64,000 bases of DNA from JABDIY01 sp963803845 (GTDB lineage Bacteria > Actinomycetota > Acidimicrobiia > Acidimicrobiales > SZUA-35): the NCBI GenBank assembly GCA_963803845.1, contig CAWDNZ010000005.1, positions 496,001-560,000 on the forward strand. Direction: 5' to 3'. Below are positions 40,084 through 49,058 of this stretch, piece by piece. Both the position numbers and the translations under genes were made by a program. The notes under the pieces were generated by a model. It worked only from the letters and a program-made list of their open reading frames with translations, did no database searches and was not told where the DNA came from. The stretch's first letter is position 1, and each line of letters begins with the position of its first letter.

Positions 40084-41154
40084 CTAGGCGTTGCCCAGTT
40101 CGGTGAGGGCCTGGTTGAGCCGGGCGATGAAGCTTTCTTCCCCCTTGCGCAGCCAGACGCGAGGATCGTACTTCTTCTTGTTCGGCTGGTCCGGACCGTC
40201 CGGGTTGCCGATCTGGCCTTGGAGATAGTCGTGGTTGTCGGCTTCGTATTGGCGGATGCCGTCCCACATGGCCCACTGGAGGTCCGTATCGATGTTCATC
40301 TTGATCACGCCATAACCGATCGCTTCTTCGATCTCGGCGGCCGTGGAACCCGACCCGCCGTGGAACACGAAGTTCACCGGGTGCGAAGAGGCGGTTCCGA
40401 ACTTCTCGGCAACATGGGCGTTGGAGTCCCGCAGGATGGTGGGGGTGAGCTTCACGTTGCCGGGCTTGTAGACACCATGGACGTTACCAAAGGCGGCGGC
40501 GATGGTGAACTTGTCGCTCACCTTCATCAACGTTTCGTAGGCCTGTGCCACCTCTTCGGGCTTGGAGTACAGATCTTCGGGTTTGGCGTCGGAGTTGTCA
40601 ACGCCGTCTTCTTCGCCGCCGGTGATGCCCAGTTCGATCTCGAGGGTCATTCCCATCGGTGCCATACGTTCGAGGTAGCTGGCACAGATCTCCAGGTTCT
40701 CCTCCATCGGCTCCTCGCTGAGGTCCAGCATGTGGCTGCTGAAGAGCGGCTTCCCGGTGGCGGCGAAATGTTTCTCACCGGCGTCTAGCAACCCGTCAAC
40801 CCAGGGCAGCAGCTTCTTGGCGCAGTGATCGGTGTGGACCATCACCCGAGCGCCGTAGGCCTCGGCCAGTGAGTGGACGTGTTGAGCACCGGCGATCGAA
40901 CCGGCGATCGAGGCGCCGATGCCGCCTCCTGGGAACCCCTTGCCGGCAACGAACGCGCCGCCCGAGTTGGAGTACTGAATGATGATGGGGGCGTTTCGAG
41001 CCGCTGCGGTCTCCAGAACCCCATTCATGCTGTTGCTCCCAACACAGTTGACGGCCGGGAGGGCAAACCCGTTTTCCTTGGCGTAGGCGAAGACTTCGGA
41101 GACGGTGTCTCCGGTCATAACGCCGGGGGCGAATTGGTCGTTGAAGTTGCTCAC
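40084..41154 (-). CDS. fba: Class II fructose-bisphosphate aldolase
   Basis: Zinc-dependent cleavage of fructose-1,6-bisphosphate in glycolysis and its reverse. The 356-residue protein contains the zinc and catalytic segment VMVHTDHCAKKLLPW near residue 104, ELGITGGEEDGVDN near 175, HGVYKPGNVKL (zinc His, near 220), VFHGGSGSTAAEI near 260 and YDPRVWLRKGEES near the end. Start GTG 41154 (VSNFNDQFAPGVMTG) suits the family; the frame is open further upstream but those residues are not conserved-looking. Divergent from the HAD phosphatase gene. Confidence 0.95.
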   Translation of the reverse strand: MSNFNDQFAPGVMTGDTVSEVFAYAKENGFALPAVNCVGSNSMNGVLETAAARNAPIIIQYSNSGGAFVAGKGFPGGGIGASIAGSIAGAQHVHSLAEAYGARVMVHTDHCAKKLLPWVDGLLDAGEKHFAATGKPLFSSHMLDLSEEPMEENLEICASYLERMAPMGMTLEIELGITGGEEDGVDNSDAKPEDLYSKPEEVAQAYETLMKVSDKFTIAAAFGNVHGVYKPGNVKLTPTILRDSNAHVAEKFGTASSHPVNFVFHGGSGSTAAEIEEAIGYGVIKMNIDTDLQWAMWDGIRQYEADNHDYLQGQIGNPDGPDQPNKKKYDPRVWLRKGEESFIARLNQALTELGNA

Positions 41155-41218
41155 GACGAACAGACTACAAACACTGCGGGCCGGAGGAACGTGGCGACTA
41201 CGGTCTTTTGGTATCAAC

Positions 41219-41983
41219 GTGATATTCGATCTTGATGGTGTGCTCTGGCACGGCAATCAGCCGATTCCTGGTGCGGCAGCAGCGGCCAGCCGATTGATCG
41301 CTGCCGGACACGATGTTCTCTTCGCCACCAACAACTCTGCAGCACCGCTCGCCGAGCAAGAGGCGAAGTTGGCGAGCCACGGGGTTGACGCCACCGGGCG
41401 GGTGATCTCCTCGGCCTCAGCCGCCGGCTCGATGGTGAACGAGGGCGATCGAGTTTATGTGATGGGCGGGGCCGGGATTGTGGAAGCGATAGAAGCTCGG
41501 GGTGCGATCAGCGTCCCCTTGGCCGCCATAGACGCCGGGCCACCGGAGGTGGATGCGGTGATCGTAGGACTGGACCTGGAGTTGAGTTATGACCGGATGC
41601 GAATGGCGGTGGCGGCGATACGTAATGGCGCCCGCTTCATCGCCACCAACCACGACCCCACCTATCCCAGCGAACACGGTTTGTTGCCCGGTGGGGGCTC
41701 GATCGTGGTGGGGGTCGCTGCGGCGAGCGAAACGACGCCGGTATACGCCGGCAAACCCAACCAACCGATGGCGGATCTGGCGATCGCTCGACTCGGTCCC
41801 GAGGGCTTGATGATCGGTGACCGTCCCGATTCCGACGGTGATTTCGCCTGGCGGGCGGGCTACCGGTTCGCCCTGGTCCTGTCCGGGGTTACCACTGCGG
41901 CCGAGGCCGCCAAACTGGATCCGCCGCCCGCCATCATCTCGCCCGATGTGGTCACCTTGCTCGCCGATGAGTTTGGTGTCTAG
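41219..41983 (+). CDS. HAD-IIA (NagD-like) phosphatase
   Basis: A 254-residue HAD hydrolase starting right at motif I, VIFDLDGVLWHG. Motif II lies in FATNNSAAPLAEQ (the FxTNNS of the NagD group), the cap domain follows, and motifs III/IV are GKPNQPMADLAI and MIGDRPDSDGDFAWRAG. The NagD group removes phosphate from small phosphorylated metabolites such as UMP, glycerol phosphate or pyridoxal phosphate. GTG 41219 gives a protein with no residues before motif I and suggests a leaderless message; the gene is divergent from fba with 64 bases between the starts. Confidence 0.85.
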   Translation: MIFDLDGVLWHGNQPIPGAAAAASRLIAAGHDVLFATNNSAAPLAEQEAKLASHGVDATGRVISSASAAGSMVNEGDRVYVMGGAGIVEAIEARGAISVPLAAIDAGPPEVDAVIVGLDLELSYDRMRMAVAAIRNGARFIATNHDPTYPSEHGLLPGGGSIVVGVAAASETTPVYAGKPNQPMADLAIARLGPEGLMIGDRPDSDGDFAWRAGYRFALVLSGVTTAAEAAKLDPPPAIISPDVVTLLADEFGV

Positions 41984-42084
41984 AAAAATGCCCTCCCCGA
42001 AATTTCGGCTGTACCCAACACTGGATGTCAGCCTGGGCAGACATTTCGAGCGTTTGTCGCTTTCGGCAGACATTTGGACCCTAC

Positions 42085-42933
42085 GTGGCCGCTAGAAGAC
42101 GGCTGGATGCGGAGCTGGTGCGGCGCAATCTGGCGCCCAGTCGTGATGCTGCCAAGCGGTTGATCGAATCGGGTCGCGTTCTCGTTGGAGGTGCACCCAC
42201 CCTCAAGGCCGCCTACCAGGTGGACCCCGCCCAGGACGTGAAGGTGAGTGGGCCGCGGCCCCGATTCGTGAGCCGGGCGGGGGAGAAACTGGCGGGAGCG
42301 CTCGATCGTTTCCCGGTTGATCCCACCGGTCGTCATTGTGTTGACATCGGCTCGTCCACGGGGGGTTTCACAGACTGCCTCCTTCAGCGGGGAGCGGCAT
42401 CGGTGGTCGCTATAGACGTTGGCACTCATCAGCTTCATGAAAAACTTCGCTCCGATGAACGGGTGCAGGTTCGCGAGCAAACGGATTTCCGGACGGCGAA
42501 AGCCCGTCAGTTTCCAAATGGTGTTTCCCTCGCCGTTGGTGACGTCTCGTTCATCTCGCTTCGCCTCCTGCTCCCGGCGCTGGCCGAGCTGGACCCGGCC
42601 GATTCGTTACTGCTGATCAAACCGCAGTTCGAAGCCGGCCGGCAGGAGGCGTCCAAGTCAAACGGGATCATCGCTGATCCGGTGATCTGGCGCCGAACCC
42701 TTGCCGAGGTCTTGGAGGTCGCCGTCGATCTTGGCTTCGTCTTGAGCGGATTGATGGTTTCACCGATCACCGGCAGGGCAGGAAACGTTGAGTTCGTAGC
42801 CCACCTGCTGCGGGGGCCTGGCGGAGCAGGGATTCCTGGTCTCGAGATTGGTCAGGCGATCGAGAGTGCGGTTGGCCAGGTGGCCCTTGAGGAGACCAGC
42901 GTCAACGCCGATAGGGAGGACGAATCGTCATGA
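42085..42933 (+). CDS. tlyA: TlyA-family rRNA (cytidine-2'-O)-methyltransferase
   Basis: A 282-residue protein with an N-terminal S4 RNA-binding domain (RRRLDAELVRRNLAPSRDAAKRLIESGRVLVGG, about 3-60) and a C-terminal FtsJ-type methyltransferase with the SAM loop DIGSSTGGFTDCLLQRGA near residue 90 and KPQFEAG near 190. Mycobacterial TlyA 2'-O-methylates 16S and 23S rRNA and sets capreomycin sensitivity; the same role is expected. GTG 42085 is the chosen start; an open frame reaches 42025. It overlaps nadK by four bases (ATGA), an arrangement that also occurs with these two genes in mycobacteria. Confidence 0.9.
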   Translation: MAARRRLDAELVRRNLAPSRDAAKRLIESGRVLVGGAPTLKAAYQVDPAQDVKVSGPRPRFVSRAGEKLAGALDRFPVDPTGRHCVDIGSSTGGFTDCLLQRGAASVVAIDVGTHQLHEKLRSDERVQVREQTDFRTAKARQFPNGVSLAVGDVSFISLRLLLPALAELDPADSLLLIKPQFEAGRQEASKSNGIIADPVIWRRTLAEVLEVAVDLGFVLSGLMVSPITGRAGNVEFVAHLLRGPGGAGIPGLEIGQAIESAVGQVALEETSVNADREDESS

Positions 42934-43775
42934 CGAATATCGGAATTGTTCTGCATCATCATCGGCCCGAGGTCTATGCCCTGGTGGACCGCGCCCTCAG
43001 TTGGTGCAAAGACTTCGGTGTAACGGTCCGAATGGTGAGCGTCGACGCAGAGTTGATCAGTCATCCCGAATTTGGCGTCCCCGAGCACGAGTTTGGGGAG
43101 GGTCTGGATCTCTGCCTGAGTCTCGGGGGCGACGGCACCATGCTGCGAGCCACACATCTGGTTGTTTCCCACCAGATTCCGTTGCTCGGAGTGAATGCCG
43201 GCGATTTGGGGTACCTGGCGGAGATCGATCCGGATCAGTTGGAGTACGCACTCTCCCGCTGGCGAAATGGGCAACTGCTGGTCGAGGAGCGGATGATGAT
43301 CGAAGTCCTCGCCGCCAATGGGGACAGCCTCGGCGTGGCACTCAATGAGGCGGTCATCGAACGGGCCGAGAGTGGGCACTTGGTCTCCTTGGTTGCCAGC
43401 ATTGGCGATCGCCGTTTCACCACCTACAAGGCTGATGGTTTGATCGTGGCGAGCCCCACCGGATCCACCGCCTATTCGCTGTCGGCGGGTGGACCTGTGG
43501 TGGAACCAGACTTCCAGGCCCTCATCGTGGTCCCGGTTGCTGCGCACATGATGTTCAACCGTCCCTTGATTCTGGCCCCCTCTACCGAGGTGCGCCTCGA
43601 GGTTGAGGGGTATCGATCTGCAATGGTCACGCTGGATGGCCGCCCGGGGGCCACGCTGGAGCCCGGTGATGTAGTTGTGGTTCGGCGGGCCGACGTGAAA
43701 ACACGCTTACTGGTAACCGGAACCCGAGACTTCCACGCCGTGCTCAAGGAGAAGTTTGGCCTGACCGACCGGTGA
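42930..43775 (+). CDS. nadK: NAD kinase
   Basis: Phosphorylates NAD to NADP. The 281-residue protein has the catalytic SLGGDGTMLRATH motif near residue 65, GVNAGDLGYLAEI near 88, and SPTGSTAYSLSAGGP near 173, the three blocks of the family. Its start lies within the tlyA stop. A recN gene often follows in related actinobacteria but is not here; instead an unrelated gene begins 45 bases later. Confidence 0.95.
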   Translation: MTNIGIVLHHHRPEVYALVDRALSWCKDFGVTVRMVSVDAELISHPEFGVPEHEFGEGLDLCLSLGGDGTMLRATHLVVSHQIPLLGVNAGDLGYLAEIDPDQLEYALSRWRNGQLLVEERMMIEVLAANGDSLGVALNEAVIERAESGHLVSLVASIGDRRFTTYKADGLIVASPTGSTAYSLSAGGPVVEPDFQALIVVPVAAHMMFNRPLILAPSTEVRLEVEGYRSAMVTLDGRPGATLEPGDVVVVRRADVKTRLLVTGTRDFHAVLKEKFGLTDR

Positions 43776-43820
43776 TGTGGCACGTGTGAGAAACCGTTCC
43801 GGCCGTCTAAGGTCAGCGGG

Positions 43821-44471
43821 ATGAATCTGGGGGCCCACGTGACCGTGGCGGCAGCGCTGGGGGCCGACCCATGGGTGCACCTCGGCTCAGCGCTGCCAGA
43901 CATCGCCACCATCGGTGGGTTTCGCATGCTGCCGGGGTCGGGATACGGAAGGGTTGGGGATGGCATCGCTCTCCACCACGCAACCGACGAAGCCTTTCAT
44001 TCTCACGCCTGGTTCTTGTTGCGTCAGAAGCAGGTGTTCAACCAGTTGACAGCGAGTGGGGTTCGCCGGGGAGCTGCCCGTGCGTCTGCGCATGTTGGTG
44101 TGGAACTGCTACTCGACGGTGAGCTGTTCGAAGGTGTCCATTCCGAGGCTCGGGCCCGGGCGGTGAACGCCGCTTTTGTTCTGGCCCGGACCGACCCTGG
44201 CCTTGGCGAACTGGTGCCGGCGGAAATGCGACCGGACTGGCTGGTTCATCTTGGTCGTTTGCATCGGTGGCGACCGCCTACCTATTTCGGCGATCCGGCC
44301 GCTGTGGCAGTTCAGATGAAGCGGATCCTGGAGAGCCGGCCGCGGCTGGCGATGACCCACGATGAAGTGCCCAAGGTTGAAGAGGCGCTGGCCGCCGTCC
44401 AACCCTCCATTGTGGATACGGCGGAGGCGTTTCTTGGGGAAATCACCGATTCCCTCCAGCATTTCGGCTGA
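43821..44471 (+). CDS. AcpH-like or PLC-like His-rich hydrolase of unknown function
   Basis: A 216-residue soluble protein beginning MNLGAHVTVAAALGADPWVHLGSALPDIATIGGF. Conserved-looking metal-ligand candidates appear in an order resembling acyl-carrier-protein phosphodiesterase: His6, Asp27 or so, HHATDEAFHSHAWF near 55, ASAHVGVELLLDGEL near 93 and an HDE late. AcpH itself is better matched in topology than in sequence, so the function is uncertain. It follows nadK on the same strand with a 45-base gap. Confidence 0.5.
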   Translation: MNLGAHVTVAAALGADPWVHLGSALPDIATIGGFRMLPGSGYGRVGDGIALHHATDEAFHSHAWFLLRQKQVFNQLTASGVRRGAARASAHVGVELLLDGELFEGVHSEARARAVNAAFVLARTDPGLGELVPAEMRPDWLVHLGRLHRWRPPTYFGDPAAVAVQMKRILESRPRLAMTHDEVPKVEEALAAVQPSIVDTAEAFLGEITDSLQHFG

Positions 44472-44524
44472 CTAGCTCAATCGCTATGCCGGCGTGGCCC
44501 GAGAGTAGGTAGGGGCGGGATCGA

Positions 44525-45753
44525 TCAACGCAATGCTGCGTACACCAGTTGGCGCAATTCGTCCCTTAGCGGGTAGGTCCACGACGGCATGAGTTGAGTC
44601 ATGCCGATAACCGCCAGATCCTCAGCCGGATCGATCCAATACAACGTGGATGCGGCCCCACCCCAGGCCAGTGTTCCCGGGGACGAAACCACCTTGGCCT
44701 GGGCCGGGTTGAGCACGACGCTGAGACCGAGTCCGAAGCCGATCCCATCGTTCTGCGTCTCCGACTGCACGCCGCTTCCCATCGCCGCGAGATCCGCGCC
44801 GCCGGGCAGGTGATTACGTCCCGCGTAGGCCATGGTCCGCGAGCTGAGAATCCGGACCCCGTCCAGCTGGCCACCGTTGAGCACCATGTGGCAGAAACGG
44901 CTGTAGTCCGTCAGCGTAGAGGTGAGGCCGCCACCTCCTGACAACAGCGCCGGCGGACGCCGGTAGTCGCCTTGGGGGGAGTTGTCGTCGATCATCACCA
45001 TGTCGTTTGGGCCTGATGACGGCGCTCCCGCCGGTACTCCAAACGGACTGGTGAGCGCCCGAGCATGGTTGGCCACCAGCCGCTCAGCTTTCGCATCATC
45101 AACATGAAACGCAGTGTCATGCATCCCGAGCGGGAGCAGGATCTTGTCACGGAAGAACTGGTCCAGCGGCATATCGCCGACTAGTTCGACCAAATGGCCC
45201 AACACGTCGGTGGCCACCGAGTACTGCCAGCGCGTCCCGGGGGAAACAGCAGCGGAATGTCGGCCAGCCGGGAACACATCTCGTCTAGGGGTTGATCCCG
45301 CGATCCGATTCTTTGATCCCGATACATCGCATCTACCGGGTTTGCATACATCCATCCGTAGGTCAGACCGCTGGTATGGGTGAAGAGGTCCTGAATGATC
45401 ATCGGCCGACTGAGACCGGTGGTAGCCATGGCCAATGACGAGCCACCGTCGTAAACGCGCAGATCCTTCCATTCGGGCAGGAACTTCTGCACCGGATCGG
45501 CGAGCCGGACCTTGGCCTGTTCGATCAGCATGAGCATGGCGACGGAGGTGATCGCTTTGGTCATGGAGTAGATCCGAAAGATGGCGTCGCTCTCATATCC
45601 CAGCGACGAGCTGTGGACGATTTCGCCTCGGTGGATGACGTTCCAAGCAAAGCCGGGCAGTCTGCCGGTTTCCAAGTAACGCTGGCTGATGAAGTTGTCG
45701 GCCAAAGCCAGGCGTTCGGAGTCGATGGCGGGTTCAGTCACGGAGGCGAGCAT
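44525..45753 (-). CDS. Serine hydrolase (class C beta-lactamase/esterase family), interrupted by a frameshift
   Basis: The N-terminal frame (ATG 45753 to about 45240) has the SxxK nucleophile in IYSMTKAITSVAM near residue 63 and HTSGLTYGW near 120, ending DIPLLFPPG. The C-terminal frame (from about 45240 to 44525) continues with TRWQYSVATDVLGHLVELVG (the Tyr of the YxN-type motif) and ends LAVIGMTQLMPSWTYPL. The joint is CCCGGGGG on the plus strand (45236-45243): one more base restores FPPGTRWQYSV and a protein of about 409 residues. All family motifs are present across the two frames, so the break is recent or an assembly error. Substrate unknown; members include esterases and D-aminopeptidases. 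Confidence 0.75.
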
Positions 45754-45777
45754 ACGCGGTAGTGTCGGCGAGGTCCT

Positions 45778-46488
45778 ATGCAGCGCTCCTCATCTGAACC
45801 GTCCAGCCCAGACGTCATCTCCGAAGTCGTGCCGACCCAGACCGGCTTGCTCGCTGGGTTGATGAAGGGCACTGTTGCCGTGACGGGAGGGGCGATAGTT
45901 TTCGGTTTGCTCACGGTGACCGGACCGGGCGAGACCATCAACCGTGACAGTTTCGAGCCGGTTGTAGATGCCCTCAATGCCATCCCCGGCCTGGGGTCGT
46001 TCAGCGAGGTAGTGACCGATGCCGGCAAGCTGCGGCTCGATCAATTCCTGCTGCTGGCGTTGGCGTTTATGGCGGGGTTCAAGCTGGAGAAGCGGGGCCT
46101 CACATGGTCGGCGATATGCGTGGCGGCGGCGATCGGGCTTCGCTACTTTCAATCGTTCGTCACGAACGTCGTTGGGAGCACCGACCCCGATGACTTTGCA
46201 GACTCGGCAGACCTTGTGGTTGGCACGGCCGGGCCATATTTCAGCGGCGGAGTGTTTCGTGTGGTCGTGATCGCGGGGTTGGCGCTGGCGATGATTGGTT
46301 TATCGCGGCGACGGGTGTTCTCTATTGCGGCGGTGGGAGGGATCATCGAGGGGGTGACCCGGATGACGCTGGGGAGACACTGGTTGTTGGACACGATCGC
46401 TGCTGTACCGATCGGACTTGGCGTTCTCTGGTGTCTTCTTCAGGCACGACGTATCCTGCTGTTTGATCTTACGCAGAGTGAGGGGTGA
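45778..46488 (+). CDS. PAP2-like integral membrane protein
   Basis: A 236-residue protein with about five hydrophobic segments (around 25-45, 85-105, 110-128, 165-185, 205-225). The last conserved block TRMTLGRHWLLDTIAAVPIG matches the third motif of PAP2 phosphatases (SR-x5-H-x3-D). The first motif (KxxxxxxRP) is missing and the PSGH motif is reduced to SGGVFR, so the second catalytic His is absent. It may be a non-enzymatic or divergent member. Divergent from the serine hydrolase gene, 24 bases apart. Confidence 0.6.
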   Translation: MQRSSSEPSSPDVISEVVPTQTGLLAGLMKGTVAVTGGAIVFGLLTVTGPGETINRDSFEPVVDALNAIPGLGSFSEVVTDAGKLRLDQFLLLALAFMAGFKLEKRGLTWSAICVAAAIGLRYFQSFVTNVVGSTDPDDFADSADLVVGTAGPYFSGGVFRVVVIAGLALAMIGLSRRRVFSIAAVGGIIEGVTRMTLGRHWLLDTIAAVPIGLGVLWCLLQARRILLFDLTQSEG

Positions 46489-46621
46489 CGAAATCCGCGC
46501 CCTCGATCTGTGCGTTTCGCCCCCGCTCGGCAAACAAAGAGCGCAAATTGGGTGTTACGACAAACATGACACTTCGTGGTTTTCGGAGTGATTGCTGCAT
46601 CAATCTGCCACAGTATTGATC

Positions 46622-47653
46622 ATGAAAAAATTCTTGTTTGGATTGGGCGCGCTACTTCTGGCGGCCGGGTTAATCGTGCAACTGTTCATTGTCCCTGGGG
46701 CGAAGCAGTTCCCGAGTGATGTCGACGTAGACAGGGTGTATGAAGGGACCGCGGGTGTTCTCCTGAACGCTGAGGCACTCCAGACAAACGATCTGGCCAA
46801 TCTCTTCATCCGTGACCTTCCGATCACGATCGATCGAAATGTCAAGGTGCTCGAGACCGACGGCGGTTCCGCCTTGGTCAGTGATATCTCGGTGGTGAAT
46901 TCACCCGCCGGTCCAATTCAGACGACCGAGAACTACTACTCGATCGACCGCAAGACAATGCTGGCTGACGACACGTTCAACTCCGACGAGCGAGTGGTGG
47001 CCCGGGAAGGGCTTGTTGTCGGTTTTCCGATCGGCACCGAGACCCGCTCCTACGACGGCTGGAACGGTGACGCCGCCAAGGTGGACTCTCTGACCTATGT
47101 CGAGAAGCAGGAACGCGCCGGCCATGACACGCTGTACTTCACCGCCGCCTCGGGACCGGATCGAATCACCGCACCCTCCACTCTGGCCGGCCTGCCCCCG
47201 GCTCTTCCGCAGGCAACACTGGCGGGAATCGTTCCTGCGCTCGGGCTGGACGCCGCAACTGCTGGGCAATTGGCCGAGGTGCTCACGGTTCTTCCCGATC
47301 CGGTTCCGCTGGCCTACACCTACACCTACAACACCGAATACTGGGTAGAGCCCAAGTCCGGCGTTCTCGTTGATTACGGCAAGACCGAGTCTCGGGTCGT
47401 CGGGATTGAAGTGGGCGGTCAGTTCGTCCCGTTGACCGAGGTCTCCCAGACCAGCTTCACCCAAACTGCCGATTCGGTGACGGTGACCGCCAAAGAAGCC
47501 AGCGATGCGAAGTCGGCATTGTTCTGGCAGGGCCGGATCCTGCCGTGGGGCTTGATCGCTGGCGGTGTGATCCTCCTTCTGCTGGCCGCCTTCGTGGCAA
47601 TGCGCGGCCGCGGCGGCGGCGAGATCGACCTCGCCACCGGCAACAAGCGATAG
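46622..47653 (+). CDS. DUF3068 (PorA-family) envelope protein
   Basis: A 343-residue actinobacterial DUF3068 protein: N-terminal signal anchor (MKKFLFGLGALLLAAGLIVQLFIV), an exported beta-rich domain with the segment YYSIDRKTMLADDTFN and FPIGTETRSYDGWNG, EYWVEPKSGVLVDYGKTE late in the domain, and a C-terminal membrane helix (LPWGLIAGGVILLLLAAFVAM) followed by a basic tail. Function is unknown; mycobacterial relatives are envelope proteins of the porin-like PorA family. ATG 46622 is preferred to the upstream in-frame 46592 because the signal begins there. Confidence 0.75.
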   Translation: MKKFLFGLGALLLAAGLIVQLFIVPGAKQFPSDVDVDRVYEGTAGVLLNAEALQTNDLANLFIRDLPITIDRNVKVLETDGGSALVSDISVVNSPAGPIQTTENYYSIDRKTMLADDTFNSDERVVAREGLVVGFPIGTETRSYDGWNGDAAKVDSLTYVEKQERAGHDTLYFTAASGPDRITAPSTLAGLPPALPQATLAGIVPALGLDAATAGQLAEVLTVLPDPVPLAYTYTYNTEYWVEPKSGVLVDYGKTESRVVGIEVGGQFVPLTEVSQTSFTQTADSVTVTAKEASDAKSALFWQGRILPWGLIAGGVILLLLAAFVAMRGRGGGEIDLATGNKR

Positions 47654-47785
47654 GAGCTCTGCACCCTCCGCAGCATCTTTGATCGCTGCGTTGAGCAGTC
47701 CGACCTGCTGTTACAGATGCATCTGTTGCAGGCCGAAGGCAAGCATCAGCGGCGTTTGAGCTGCCCCCGAAGGGAGTCACAGCCG

Positions 47786-48366
47786 TTACGCCCAGGGGCG
47801 TAGCTGGACTGTGGCAGGGACGGGTCCGCCGGGGAGTTCCACTTCCCAGGACCCGTCCTCGATCCAAACTTCGTCCACGGGCTCGCCGCGAATGGCGATG
47901 GCCATACCGATCGCGGCGCCCACCGTGTGGCCCCACATCCCGCCGGTCACATACCCCACCCGTTCACCGTTTCGATAGAGCGGCTCGTTGTGGTGAAGGT
48001 ATTTGGCATCGGCGTTGTCTGGCTGTTCCAGCTTCACCTGCACCAGGCGTTGGGTGGCCCCGGTAGCACGTTGTGTTTCCAGGGCGGCCCGGCCGATGAA
48101 GTCTGCCTCTTTGTCCAAGGCCACAGCGAAGGAAAGGCCCGCTTCGACCGGGGTGTCGTCGGGGGTGATGTCGTGGCCCCAGTGGCGGTAGCCCTTTTCG
48201 AACCGCAGGGAATTCAGCGTGTAGTAGCCGCACAGCTCCAGACCATGTTCGGCACGGGCGGTCACGAGGAGGTCAAAAACGTGGACGGCTGGGCGAGATG
48301 TTAGAGGAGCGAGGCGCCATGAACGCCGCCACCGATGATTACTACGCGAGCCTGTTCAGGAATCAA
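47786..48366 (-). pseudogene. Remnant of a dimethylglycine/sarcosine dehydrogenase-like gene with a large internal deletion
   Basis: The C-terminal 160 residues (VFDLLVTARAEHGLELCGYYTLNSLRFEKGYRHWGHDITPDDTPVEAGLSFAVALDKEADFIGR...) are the end of the GcvT-like domain of dimethylglycine/sarcosine dehydrogenases, normally about 800 residues long. Just upstream on the same strand, starting at TTG 48366, is IPEQARVVIIGGGVHGASLL, the FAD-binding N-terminus of the same enzymes, followed by a TAA where Tyr of the common YHLA is expected. After HLAQ the sequence jumps, in another frame, to the C-terminal part. So roughly 600 residues are missing and the ends are out of frame. It was probably a methyl-amine demethylase lost by deletion; the adjacent tetR gene may be its old regulator. 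Confidence 0.8.
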
Positions 48367-48403
48367 TGGTCAACTCTCGGGGATTCACCCTTGCGTAATC
48401 GGT

Positions 48404-48413
48404 TCTAACACAT
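48404..48413. promoter_or_regulatory. TCTAACACAT element upstream of tetR
   Basis: The ten bases TCTAACACAT recur exactly at 50263-50272 over the start of xsc, and 12 of 16 bases match in the wider window. It lies between the decayed dehydrogenase and the TetR gene, making it a candidate operator shared by tetR and xsc. No evidence beyond the repetition. Confidence 0.35.
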
Positions 48414-48456
48414 TGGTAAAGGTATTTCATCCGATTGCGAGAGATAGCGTGCCCCG

Positions 48457-49029
48457 ATGGCGCGTGAATCTTTGTCGACGGAAATCGTGGTGAGCACCGC
48501 GGCGTCCATCGCCAATGCTGAAGGGCTTGACGCCATCACCCTTACCCGGGTGGCCAAGGAACTGAAGACCAGCCAACCGGCGCTGTATCGCCACGTCGAC
48601 AGCTACGACGACCTCATCCGTCTCCTTGGTTTGCGCGGCCGGGAGGAACTGTTTGCCCGCCTCACCGATGCGGCGGTGGGCCTGAGTGGTGAGGATGCCG
48701 TTCGGGCCATGGGGATGGCGTGGCGCCAGACGGTGCGTGATGTCCCCGGTCTGTATGCCGCAACCGATCGGTATGCGTGTGCCGGTGATGCGGAACTGGA
48801 AGCCGCCGTTGAGCGTGTGGTCAATGCATTGGGTCAGGCGTTGGTGGCATTCGACCTCACCGAGGATGAGCGGGTACATGTTGCCAGGACCCTACGCAGC
48901 GCCTTCCACGGATTCAGCCATCTCGAGGCCGGTGACGGCCATCCAAAAGAACAAGACCTCGATGACTCCTTCGAGCACTTGATTGAGCTGCTCTGCGTCG
49001 GGATCCGAGCACTCTCCGCCCGAACCTAG
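48457..49029 (+). CDS. TetR-family transcriptional regulator
   Basis: A 190-residue regulator with the N-terminal TetR helix-turn-helix (AASIANAEGLDAITLTRVAKELKTSQPALYRHVDSYDDLI, about 13-52) and a helical C-terminal domain containing FHGFSHLEAGDG, typical of the WHG-type ligand-binding domain. It is followed in the same direction by an MFS transporter (29 bases later) and, further on, xsc, so it probably controls transport and breakdown of a substrate such as taurine. The decayed dehydrogenase lies on the other side. Confidence 0.8.
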   Translation: MARESLSTEIVVSTAASIANAEGLDAITLTRVAKELKTSQPALYRHVDSYDDLIRLLGLRGREELFARLTDAAVGLSGEDAVRAMGMAWRQTVRDVPGLYAATDRYACAGDAELEAAVERVVNALGQALVAFDLTEDERVHVARTLRSAFHGFSHLEAGDGHPKEQDLDDSFEHLIELLCVGIRALSART

Positions 49030-49058
49030 ATCAGTTCTCGCTGGACCAGAATGGCTCG

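Noticed and set aside
42037..42075. Repeated GGCAGACATTT upstream of tlyA (42037-42047, 42065-42075)
   Set aside because: Eleven-base direct repeat with no dyad or known motif; too weak to call a regulatory site.
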